From positions 1 to 7,160 of the forward strand of contig RFOJ01000043.1 in the NCBI GenBank assembly GCA_009926705.1: DNA of 7,160 nt, written 5' to 3'. The notes under the pieces were generated by a model, which saw nothing but the letters and a program-made list of their open reading frames with translations, made no database searches and was not told where the DNA came from. Positions 1 through 5,879 of this stretch are shown here, piece by piece. Every line of letters begins with the position of its first letter. Position 1 is the stretch's first letter. The translations under genes and the position numbers were made by a program. The stretch comes from Acidimicrobiia bacterium (GTDB lineage Bacteria > Actinomycetota > Acidimicrobiia > Acidimicrobiales > Ilumatobacteraceae).

Positions 1-627
1 GAAGAACTCGGCGACTTGCTCTACCAAGTGGAGTTCCATGCCACGATCGCAGAACAAGAAGGTCGCTTCAGCTTGGCCGACGTGGCGCGCGCGACCCACG
101 ACAAACTCGTGCGCCGGCATCCGCATGTCTTCGGCGACGTGCAGGCAGAAACTGCAGGCGATGTCGTCACCACGTGGGACGAGATCAAACGTCGTGAGCG
201 AGCGGCAAAAAGTGACGACGGTGGCAAGCCCGCTGACTTCTTCGCCGGAGTCTCGCGTGCCGCACCCTCGCTATCGCTCGCGCAGAAGTTGCAGAAGCGC
301 GCGGCCGAAGTGGGGTTCGACTGGCCGACCGTCGATGGTGCCAGTGAGAAACTTTCAGAAGAGATCGCCGAGTTGCGCAGCGCCAGTGCCGCTGGCGACC
401 CCGAAGCGACGCGAATGGAACTGGGCGATGTGCTCTTCAGCGTGGTGAACGTCGCGCGCAAACTGGGCTTTGATGCTGAGACGGCGCTACGTGACGCATC
501 CGACAAGTTCGTCTCACGTTTCACCCGAGTTCAATTGCTCGCCACAGAACGCGGCATCGCACTCGACAAGTGTGACTTGGCGCAACTTGATGCGTTGTGG
601 GACGAAGCAAAGCGTGCTCGCAGTTAG
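1..627 (+). CDS. mazG: MazG nucleoside triphosphate pyrophosphohydrolase (5'-truncated by window edge)
   Basis: MazG hydrolyses (d)NTPs to the monophosphate and pyrophosphate in the cytoplasm, which cleans the nucleotide pool and can influence the stringent response. The reading frame is open from base 1, so 208 residues are visible and the start lies upstream; the E. coli protein is about 263 residues. The first visible residues, EELGDLLYQVEFHA, are the ExxD half of the N-terminal MazG domain, and HPHVFGD follows at visible residues 40-46. A second MazG domain covers about residues 92-182. It has a full metal-binding pattern, E120-E121-x-x-E124 then E140-x-x-D143 (MELGDVLFSVVNVARKLG), and in E. 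coli MazG it is this C-terminal domain that carries the activity. The gene ends 12 bases before eno, so the two are probably cotranscribed. Nothing links it to a mazEF toxin pair here. Confidence 0.95.
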   Translation, partial: EELGDLLYQVEFHATIAEQEGRFSLADVARATHDKLVRRHPHVFGDVQAETAGDVVTTWDEIKRRERAAKSDDGGKPADFFAGVSRAAPSLSLAQKLQKRAAEVGFDWPTVDGASEKLSEEIAELRSASAAGDPEATRMELGDVLFSVVNVARKLGFDAETALRDASDKFVSRFTRVQLLATERGIALDKCDLAQLDALWDEAKRARS

Positions 628-639
628 CCTGAGCAGCGC

Positions 640-1914
640 ATGAAGATCTCTGATGTCATCGGTCGCGAGGTGCTCGACTCACGCGGCAACCCCACCGTAG
701 AAGTTGAGATTCGGCTCGAAGACGGATCACACGGCAGGGCAATCGTTCCCTCCGGCGCATCCACCGGCGAGCACGAAGCAGTCGAACTGCGTGACGGAGG
801 CAAGCGATATCTCGGTAAAGGCGTCACCAAGGCGGTCGCCAATGTGAACGGCGAGATTCGTTCGCTGCTCGTCGGCCGCGATTCGGGAGACCAAACGGGC
901 GCCGACCACGCGATTATCTCACTCGACGGCACTGCGAACAAGGGTCGCCTCGGCGCGAATGCTCTGCTCGGTGCGAGCCTGGCGCTCGCCCACGCCCATG
1001 CGCGAACCACCCGCACGCCGCTGTACGCGTCAATTGGCGGTCGCGAGGCGCACGTGCTGCCGGTGCCGATGCTCAACGTCTTGAACGGCGGGGCGCACGC
1101 CGACAACAACATTGACTTGCAGGAATTCATGGTCATGCCTGTCGGCGCATCATCATTTAGTGAAGCTCTGCGTTGGGGTGTCGAGACGTACCACTCGCTC
1201 AAGTCGGTGCTGCGCGAACGCGGGCTCAGCACCGCCGTGGGAGACGAAGGCGGCTTCGCACCTGATCTCGCGAGCAACGAAGAAGCCATCGTCGTGTTGT
1301 TGCAGGCAGTCGAAAAAGCAGGGTTCAAGGCTGGAACCGACATCGCCATCGCGCTCGACCCAGCGATGAGTGAGCTCTACAAGAACGGCTCGTACACATT
1401 GGCTGGCGAGGGCAAGACGATGACGGCTTCGCAACTCTGCGACTGGTGGAGCATGCTCGTCGACCGCTACCCCATCGTCTCCATCGAAGACGCGATGGCC
1501 GAAGACGATTGGGACGGCTGGTCGCAGCTCACCAAGATGCTTGGCGGCAAAGTGCAACTCGTCGGCGACGACCTCTTCGTCACCAATGCTGCACGACTGC
1601 AGCGCGGTATCGACGCGAAAGTTGCCAACAGTGTGCTTGTGAAGGTGAACCAGATCGGCACGCTGACCGAAACCTTGAACACCGTTGCTCTCGCGGGCAA
1701 GCACGGCTACACCAGCGTGATGAGCCACCGCAGCGGCGAAACCGAAGATTCGACCATCGCCGACTTGGCAGTCGCCACCAACTGCGGGCAGATCAAGACC
1801 GGTGCACCGGCTCGAAGCGATCGCGTCGCGAAGTACAACCAGTTGTTGCGCATCGAAGCCGAACTGGGTTCTCGCGCGGTGTTCGCTGGTCGGGCGGCGC
1901 TCAACCCGCGCTGA
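640..1914 (+). CDS. eno: Enolase (phosphopyruvate hydratase)
   Basis: Enolase interconverts 2-phosphoglycerate and phosphoenolpyruvate in glycolysis and gluconeogenesis; it is a cytoplasmic Mg-dependent enzyme. The 424-residue product has normal family length and is complete. It begins MKISDVIGREVLDSRGNPT, the standard N-terminus, which supports the ATG start. Visible key residues are S41 in the PSGASTGEHEA loop, H153 in NGGAHADNN, E203 in GDEGGFAP (proton donor), metal ligands D240 (ALDPAMSE), E283 (SIEDAMAEDDW) and D310 (VGDDLFVTN), catalytic base K335 in the signature VLVKVNQIGTLTE, H363-R364-S365 in SHRSGETEDS, and K386 in QIKTGAPARSD. All expected catalytic residues are present. There is no clear Shine-Dalgarno sequence; GAGCAG at 631-636 is weak. 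A TAnnnT hexamer (TAGCCT, 625-630) overlaps the mazG stop codon but lies nine bases from the start, so an internal promoter is only a possibility. Gene order mazG-eno-ftsB is typical of Actinobacteria. Confidence 0.98.
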   Translation: MKISDVIGREVLDSRGNPTVEVEIRLEDGSHGRAIVPSGASTGEHEAVELRDGGKRYLGKGVTKAVANVNGEIRSLLVGRDSGDQTGADHAIISLDGTANKGRLGANALLGASLALAHAHARTTRTPLYASIGGREAHVLPVPMLNVLNGGAHADNNIDLQEFMVMPVGASSFSEALRWGVETYHSLKSVLRERGLSTAVGDEGGFAPDLASNEEAIVVLLQAVEKAGFKAGTDIAIALDPAMSELYKNGSYTLAGEGKTMTASQLCDWWSMLVDRYPIVSIEDAMAEDDWDGWSQLTKMLGGKVQLVGDDLFVTNAARLQRGIDAKVANSVLVKVNQIGTLTETLNTVALAGKHGYTSVMSHRSGETEDSTIADLAVATNCGQIKTGAPARSDRVAKYNQLLRIEAELGSRAVFAGRAALNPR

Positions 1915-1944
1915 GCTGGGCAAACATCCGCGCTCAACCCGCGC
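1897..1944 (+). repeat. Exact 15-bp direct repeat at the 3' end of eno
   Basis: The 15-mer gcgctcaacccgcgc occurs at 1897-1911, where it encodes the last residues of enolase up to the stop codon, and again at 1930-1944 in the untranslated gap. The period is 33 bases. Flanking bases are only partly alike, so either a short duplication has decayed or the match has a function. The first copy also contributes GCTCA (1899-1903), which can pair with TGAGC (1912-1916) across the stop codon. No function is known to me. Confidence 0.7.
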
Positions 1945-1981
1945 AGAAACTGGCGTCCACCGAGATGCTCGCCGCAGCCGT

Positions 1982-1987
1982 CACAAT
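1982..1987 (+). promoter_or_regulatory. Possible -10 element for a leaderless ftsB-like mRNA
   Basis: CACAAT matches four of six bases of TATAAT, including the important A at position 2 and T at position 6. It lies exactly six bases before the GTG at 1994, so transcription would begin at or next to the start codon. No Shine-Dalgarno sequence and no convincing -35 box are visible. The same spacing recurs before 2538 and 4920, which is the main reason to list it. Confidence 0.35.
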
Positions 1988-1993
1988 GGTGGT

Positions 1994-2419
1994 GTGAACG
2001 TTCCGCTGTTGTTGGCCAACAGGCTCCGATCGATGGCGCTGCCGATTGCCATCGTCGCAATCCTCGGTTTGACAGTGACGTTCTTAGTCGTGCCACTACG
2101 AACGTGGATGGCCCAACGCGACATGGTTGAAACCCGCAGCGGCCAATACGCGGCATACGAAGAGGTCAACGACGCCCTCCAAGACGAGATTGATGCGCTG
2201 CGCACCCCCGAAGGAGTCCGCCAAGCGGTTCGCGAGCAACTGGGCTACCTGTTGCCCAACGAACGACGGGTTCCGCTGCTTGAGATGCCGAATGCCTCCG
2301 TCACCCTGCCGGCACGATGGCCGTACACGCTGGTTGCGAGCATCGTTTCGTTGCGAGAAACGCAGCGTTCTGGCGTGGAACAGGGCAATCTCGACACTTA
2401 CGACCCGACGCGCCCCTAG
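1994..2419 (+). CDS. ftsB: FtsB/DivIC-like septum formation initiator protein
   Basis: Proteins of this family are bitopic components of the divisome that pair with FtsL and FtsQ-type partners at the septum. The 141-residue product has a short cytoplasmic N-terminus, one transmembrane helix at about residues 15-36 (ALPIAIVAILGLTVTFLVV), then a coiled-coil-like, charged stretch at 44-72. The family's characteristic end follows at 70-90: RTPEGVRQAVREQLGYLLPNE resembles the LRDP..IE..AREQLGYV.PGE pattern of FtsB. A tail of about 45 residues after this block (NASVTLPARWPYTLVASIVSL and onward) is not something I recognise. I chose GTG 1994 because it gives a sensible N-terminus and a six-base spacing to a -10-like hexamer; ATG 2033 (residue 14) is a shorter alternative, and an upstream ATG at 1802 lies inside eno and is unlikely. 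Position just after eno is typical for the actinobacterial homologue. Confidence 0.85.
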   Translation: MNVPLLLANRLRSMALPIAIVAILGLTVTFLVVPLRTWMAQRDMVETRSGQYAAYEEVNDALQDEIDALRTPEGVRQAVREQLGYLLPNERRVPLLEMPNASVTLPARWPYTLVASIVSLRETQRSGVEQGNLDTYDPTRP

Positions 2420-2436
2420 CGAGCCGACGACGAGAC

Positions 2437-2456
2437 GCCCCTTGCGGCGGGGCAAG
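2437..2456 (+). terminator. GC-rich overlapping inverted repeats after ftsB, possible terminator
   Basis: GCCCC (2437-2441) can pair with GGGGC (2449-2453), and the overlapping arms CTTGC (2441-2445) and GCAAG (2452-2456) can form an alternative hairpin; the two cannot form fully together. There is no run of T after the stem, so a classical intrinsic terminator is not present. The location, 18 bases after the ftsB-like stop and before a new promoter, makes transcript ending or attenuation plausible. The rest of the 118-base gap shows nothing clear apart from the -10-like hexamer. Confidence 0.25.
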
Positions 2457-2525
2457 CATCGAAGCCGCCGGGGCGAGCAGCAACTGCGGCTGGGCACGAC
2501 AGTCGGGGCATAGCGCCGAGCGCAC

Positions 2526-2531
2526 TAACTT
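2526..2531 (+). promoter_or_regulatory. Probable -10 element for leaderless hydroxylase mRNA
   Basis: TAACTT fits the TAnnnT -10 pattern and is followed by exactly six bases (GAGCGC) and then the ATG at 2538. That spacing puts the transcription start at the A of the start codon. No Shine-Dalgarno sequence is visible; GAGCGC is too close and poorly matched. I see no good -35 box at 16-19 bases upstream. This is the best of the three leaderless-type promoters in the window. Confidence 0.5.
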
Positions 2532-2537
2532 GAGCGC

Positions 2538-4808
2538 ATGGCTGGAAGCATCCTCGGTAACCGCGTTCTGCGCAAAGAAGACCCGAAGTTTCTCACGACC
2601 GGGGGCGTGTACGTCGATGACATGCGCGACGAGCAACTGCTTGCTGGCGCTGCGCACGTCACGTTCGTGCGTTCACCGCTCGCCCACGCCCACATCAAAG
2701 GCATCGACGTCAGCGAGGCACTGAGCATGCCCGGGGTCGTCGCCGTGCACACTGCCGCTTCGCTCAATCTCGCGCCAGAAGCGTCATCGTTCAACCCGGG
2801 TTGCGCACGAACGCTGTTGGCAAGTGATCGCGTTCGTTACGTCGGCGAACCTGTCGCCGCGGTCATCACCGAGCGCGCAGACCAGGGTGAAGACGCAGCC
2901 GACAGAGTCATCGTCGACTACGACCCAATCGAGGCCTTGGTCGATCTCGAAGCAGCGATGGAGTCGGCGACACTCATCTACCCCGCTGCCGGCAGCAACG
3001 TGGTGGTCGACTCGACGCTGTGGGGCATGCCCGGTGTGACCGGTGACGAATTCTTTGCTGACTGCGAAGTTGTCGTGAAAGGTCGTTACGTCAATCAGCG
3101 AGTGGCACCGTGCCCGCTTGAAGTGCGCGGCTCTGCCGTCGCATGGGTCGACGGACGTCTGTATCAGTGGATCTCCACCCAGCACGCGCAGGGCGTGCGC
3201 GACCAGATCAACAAGAGCGACCCATCGAGCAGCGTGCGCGTGATCACGCCCGACGTTGGCGGCGGATTCGGTGCAAAGATCTCGGCGTATCCGGAAGAGA
3301 TCGTGCTCGGCCGTCTCGCCCAAGCAGTTGGTCGCCCTTTGCGTTGGCGTGAGACGCGCAGCGAGTCGATGCTCGCACTCGGGCACGGTCGCGCACAGTT
3401 GCAGTACGTCACCATCGGTGGCACACGCGATGGCAAAGTGCTCGCCTACCGCCTTGAGGCAGTACAAGACTGTGGCGCGTTCGTCGACGTCGGCGCAGTG
3501 TTGGCACCAGCGTGCACGCGACCGATGAGTAGTGGCGTGTACGCCATCCCGAAGATTGAGTGCCGAACCAAGTCGGTCGTCACGAACACCACGCCGATCG
3601 TCGCCTACCGAGGCGCAGGTCGACCCGAGGCGACGGCGGCAATCGAGCGCGCGATGGACATGTTCGCCGCCGAGATCGGCAAGGATCCCGCCGACGTTCG
3701 ACGCATGAACTTGATTCCTCGCTTCACCGAGCCCTACACCACCGCGATCGGTCAGGTGTACGACGTGGGCGACTATGAAGCGTCGCTCGACAAGGTGCTC
3801 GCCGCCGCCGACTACAAGGCATTGCGCCGCGAACAAGCCGAGCGTCGCAAACGCGGTGATCGAAACCAACTCGGTATCGGTGTCAGCGTCTACGTCGAAA
3901 TCACGAGCGGTGGCACCAACCACGAAGACGCCCGCATTGAAGTGCTGCCCGATGGACGCGCCATCGTTTACACCGGCACTTCGCCTCACGGACAAGGCCA
4001 CGTGACTGCCTGGTCGATGATCGCGAGCGAGCACACCGGTATCCCCATGGAAAAGATCGACGTCGTGTGGGGCGACACCGACATCATTCCTGAGGGTCTC
4101 GGTACCTACGGCTCGCGCTCGCTGCAGCTCGGTGGCGCGGCAGTGCACCAGACTGCCGAAAAACTCGTCGAGCTCGCTCGCTCGATTGCCGCATCGGCGC
4201 TCGAGGCGGCCGACGCCGACATCGTGCTCGACAAAGGTCGCGGTGCGTTCCATGTGGCTGGCACTCCGGCGCGTGCAGTGACCTGGGCCGAACTCGCCAC
4301 TCGACAAAAGAATGACGGTGGCCTTGCCGTCGCCGAACGATTCACTTCGGGCGGGGCGACGTTCCCGTTCGGTGCACACGTCGCGGTGGTCGAAGTCGAC
4401 ACGGAAACCGGCAAAGTCACGCACTTGCGGCAGATCGCATGCGACGACGCCGGAACGGTGCTCAACCCGCTGCTACTCGAGGGCCAGATCCACGGCGGCA
4501 TTGCACAGGGTTCGGCGCAGGCGCTACTCGAAGAGTTCGTCTACGACGAAGACGGCAACCCGAAGACGGGCAACCTCGCCGAGTACGCCTTCATTTCAGC
4601 AGTCGAGGCTCCGCGCATCACTTTGGTGCCGATGGAGACCCCGACGCCGCGCAACCCGCTCGGTGCAAAGGGCGTCGGCGAATCAGGCACGATTGGGTCG
4701 ACTCCTGCAGTGCAATCTGCGGTGGTCGACGCGGTGTCACACCTGGGCGTTCGTCACATCGACATGCCAGCGACACCGGAACGGGTCTGGCGCGCGCTGC
4801 AAGGCTGA
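2538..4808 (+). CDS. Molybdenum hydroxylase large subunit, form II CoxL-like (xanthine dehydrogenase family)
   Basis: This is the molybdopterin-cytosine-dinucleotide binding subunit of a cytoplasmic Mo hydroxylase, which would oxidise an aldehyde, N-heterocycle or similar substrate. The 756 residues cover the full family length. The N-terminal aldehyde oxidase/xanthine dehydrogenase hammerhead domain (about 14-131) starts GSILGNRVLRKEDPKFLTTG. The Mo-binding domains hold PDVGGGFGAK (238-247), the active-site loop AYRGAGR (356-362), SPHGQGH with Q486, GTYGSRS (522-528), DDAGTVLNPLLLEGQ (636-650) and GVGESG (712-717), whose E715 matches the catalytic glutamate. Form I, true aerobic CO dehydrogenases carry AYRCSFR with a Cu-binding cysteine; that cysteine is absent here, so CO oxidation should not be assumed. 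Partner genes for the FAD subunit (coxM type) and 2Fe-2S subunit (coxS type) are missing on both sides. The protein probably uses subunits encoded elsewhere. The substrate is unknown. Confidence 0.93.
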   Translation: MAGSILGNRVLRKEDPKFLTTGGVYVDDMRDEQLLAGAAHVTFVRSPLAHAHIKGIDVSEALSMPGVVAVHTAASLNLAPEASSFNPGCARTLLASDRVRYVGEPVAAVITERADQGEDAADRVIVDYDPIEALVDLEAAMESATLIYPAAGSNVVVDSTLWGMPGVTGDEFFADCEVVVKGRYVNQRVAPCPLEVRGSAVAWVDGRLYQWISTQHAQGVRDQINKSDPSSSVRVITPDVGGGFGAKISAYPEEIVLGRLAQAVGRPLRWRETRSESMLALGHGRAQLQYVTIGGTRDGKVLAYRLEAVQDCGAFVDVGAVLAPACTRPMSSGVYAIPKIECRTKSVVTNTTPIVAYRGAGRPEATAAIERAMDMFAAEIGKDPADVRRMNLIPRFTEPYTTAIGQVYDVGDYEASLDKVLAAADYKALRREQAERRKRGDRNQLGIGVSVYVEITSGGTNHEDARIEVLPDGRAIVYTGTSPHGQGHVTAWSMIASEHTGIPMEKIDVVWGDTDIIPEGLGTYGSRSLQLGGAAVHQTAEKLVELARSIAASALEAADADIVLDKGRGAFHVAGTPARAVTWAELATRQKNDGGLAVAERFTSGGATFPFGAHVAVVEVDTETGKVTHLRQIACDDAGTVLNPLLLEGQIHGGIAQGSAQALLEEFVYDEDGNPKTGNLAEYAFISAVEAPRITLVPMETPTPRNPLGAKGVGESGTIGSTPAVQSAVVDAVSHLGVRHIDMPATPERVWRALQG

Positions 4809-4814
4809 ACCAGA

Positions 4815-4867
4815 GCGCCGGCACGGTGGCGCGGCCGCAGTTGTCGGCGTAGTGACGCGACTGCGGC
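4815..4867 (+). terminator. Two consecutive inverted repeats after the hydroxylase gene, possible terminator
   Basis: A first small stem pairs GCGCC (4815-4819) with GGCGC (4828-4832) around eight bases. A second, longer one pairs GCCGCAGT (4834-4841) with ACTGCGGC (4860-4867), a perfect 8-bp stem that can extend three more pairs with two G-U wobbles. The heptamer TGTCGGC follows each arm of the second repeat (4842-4848 and 4868-4874). No T run follows, so this is not a textbook Rho-independent terminator. It starts seven bases after the stop codon and precedes a new transcription unit, so transcript ending or a protein-binding site are both reasonable. Confidence 0.3.
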
Positions 4868-4907
4868 TGTCGGCACTCCAATAACGCTGATCACCGACAC
4901 GGTCGGC

Positions 4908-4913
4908 GAGAAT
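4908..4913 (+). promoter_or_regulatory. Possible -10 element for a leaderless ABC exporter mRNA
   Basis: GAGAAT matches four of six bases of TATAAT (A2, A4, A5, T6) and sits exactly six bases before the GTG at 4920. The bases between, GATGAG, do not form a properly spaced Shine-Dalgarno sequence. No -35 box is evident. The match alone is weak; the shared spacing with the sites before 1994 and 2538 raises it. Confidence 0.35.
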
Positions 4914-4919
4914 GATGAG

Positions 4920-5879
4920 GTGAACAACGCACCTATCGTCGCCGAACAACTCGTCCGTCACTTCGGTGAAGTCAAGGCAGTAGACGGCATCAACTTGACC
5001 GTCAACCAAGGCGAGATCTTCGGTTTTCTCGGCCCCAACGGCGCGGGCAAGAGCACTGCGGTTCGCATGCTCACCACGCTGTTGCGTCCAACGAGCGGCA
5101 CCGCACGGGTAGCGGGGTTCGACGTGGTGAAGCAGGCCGACGACGTTCGTCGCAGCATCGGCGTTGCATTGCAAGATGCAGCAATCGACCCGCTCATGAC
5201 TGGGTACGAGTTGCTTGAGCTGCAAGCAGTGCTCTACGGAATTCCTTCTAACAAGATGAAGCAACGCGCCGACGACTTGCTCGAGCGAGTCGGCCTGACT
5301 GCGGCCGCAGATCGTCGCGTCGGCACTTATTCGGGCGGTATGCGACGCCGATTAGATCTCGCGCTCTCGCTCATTCACCAACCCGTCGTGTTGTTCCTCG
5401 ACGAACCGACGACCGGTCTCGACCCGATGAGCCGACTCACGCTGTGGGAAGAAGTGCGCCGCCTCAATCGTGAAGGCACCACCGTGATGCTCACCACGCA
5501 ATACCTCGAGGAAGCCGACCAACTTGCCGACCGCATCGCCATCATCGACCACGGTCGAATCGTGCGCGAAGGAAAGCCCGCCGACCTGAAGCGCACCGTC
5601 GGTGACCCGACTCTGCTCATCAATGTGTCACGCGCGCAGACAGACGCCGCAAAGTCGGTGCTCTCGCGATTCGGCGAATTGCGACCAACTGCTGAGGGCA
5701 CTCTCGGTGTCGGACTCAAGGGCGGGGCCGAGCGTGTCGCCGAAGTCGTACGCGCCCTCGATGAAGCAAAGATTGTGGTCGAGCACCTCGAACTGAACCA
5801 GCCGAGCCTCGACGACGTGTTCGCAGATGCGACGGGCTATCGCCTGGAAGGGGCGGAGAATGCGCCGCAAGCCGGCTGA
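4920..5879 (+). CDS. ABC exporter ATP-binding protein, DrrA-like
   Basis: This 319-residue protein is the ATPase that powers the two permeases encoded downstream, at the inner face of the membrane. The nucleotide-binding domain occupies about residues 6-225: Walker A GPNGAGKST (38-46), Q-loop glutamine Q85 in VALQDAAID, ABC signature YSGGM (137-141), Walker B VVLFLDEP (156-163) with D161 and catalytic E162, and D-loop GLDP. The switch position is glutamine (Q194 in TTQYLEEADQLADRI) rather than histidine; this TTQYLEEAD motif is usual in the daunorubicin-resistance DrrA group. The C-terminal 90 residues form the accessory domain seen in that group (DUF4162-like) and end near QPSLDDVFADATGYRLEG, a common closing motif. 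GTG 4920 is the start because the domain begins at once after it. Its 3' end overlaps the permease by 20 bases. The cargo, perhaps a drug, lipid or glycolipid, cannot be told from sequence. Confidence 0.95.
   Translation: MNNAPIVAEQLVRHFGEVKAVDGINLTVNQGEIFGFLGPNGAGKSTAVRMLTTLLRPTSGTARVAGFDVVKQADDVRRSIGVALQDAAIDPLMTGYELLELQAVLYGIPSNKMKQRADDLLERVGLTAAADRRVGTYSGGMRRRLDLALSLIHQPVVLFLDEPTTGLDPMSRLTLWEEVRRLNREGTTVMLTTQYLEEADQLADRIAIIDHGRIVREGKPADLKRTVGDPTLLINVSRAQTDAAKSVLSRFGELRPTAEGTLGVGLKGGAERVAEVVRALDEAKIVVEHLELNQPSLDDVFADATGYRLEGAENAPQAG
5848..5853 (+). promoter_or_regulatory. Ribosome binding site inside the ATPase gene for the first permease
   Basis: AAGGGG, within the purine-rich run from 5846 to 5860, ends six bases before ATG 5860. 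It resembles AAGGAGG and decides the permease start in favour of 5860 over the in-frame ATG at 5827, which has no such site. Lying within the ATPase coding sequence, it fits coupled translation. Confidence 0.45.

Noticed and set aside
1..627. MazG as part of a toxin-antitoxin or phage-defence module
   Set aside because: There is no mazE or mazF partner, and the neighbours (eno, ftsB-like) are the standard housekeeping context.
1153..1923. A 256-codon minus-strand frame opposite eno, and a 241-codon one at 624-1349
   Set aside because: Both are shadows of the enolase gene; the translations show no family motif and no ribosome binding site.
1802..2419. Longer version of the ftsB-like gene starting at ATG 1802
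   Set aside because: It would overlap eno by 113 bases and add 64 residues of low-complexity, frame-shifted-enolase sequence with no FtsB resemblance.
2784..4424. A 546-codon open frame on the minus strand opposite the hydroxylase gene
   Set aside because: It lies entirely antisense to a gene whose + strand protein shows all expected family motifs. Its translation is rich in His, Arg and Asp with no recognisable domain, as expected when third-position GC bias removes stops from the opposite strand.
4831..4838. Palindrome GCGGCCGC in the gap before the exporter
   Set aside because: An 8-bp GC palindrome is expected occasionally at this base composition, and it is partly explained as an arm of the larger inverted repeats.
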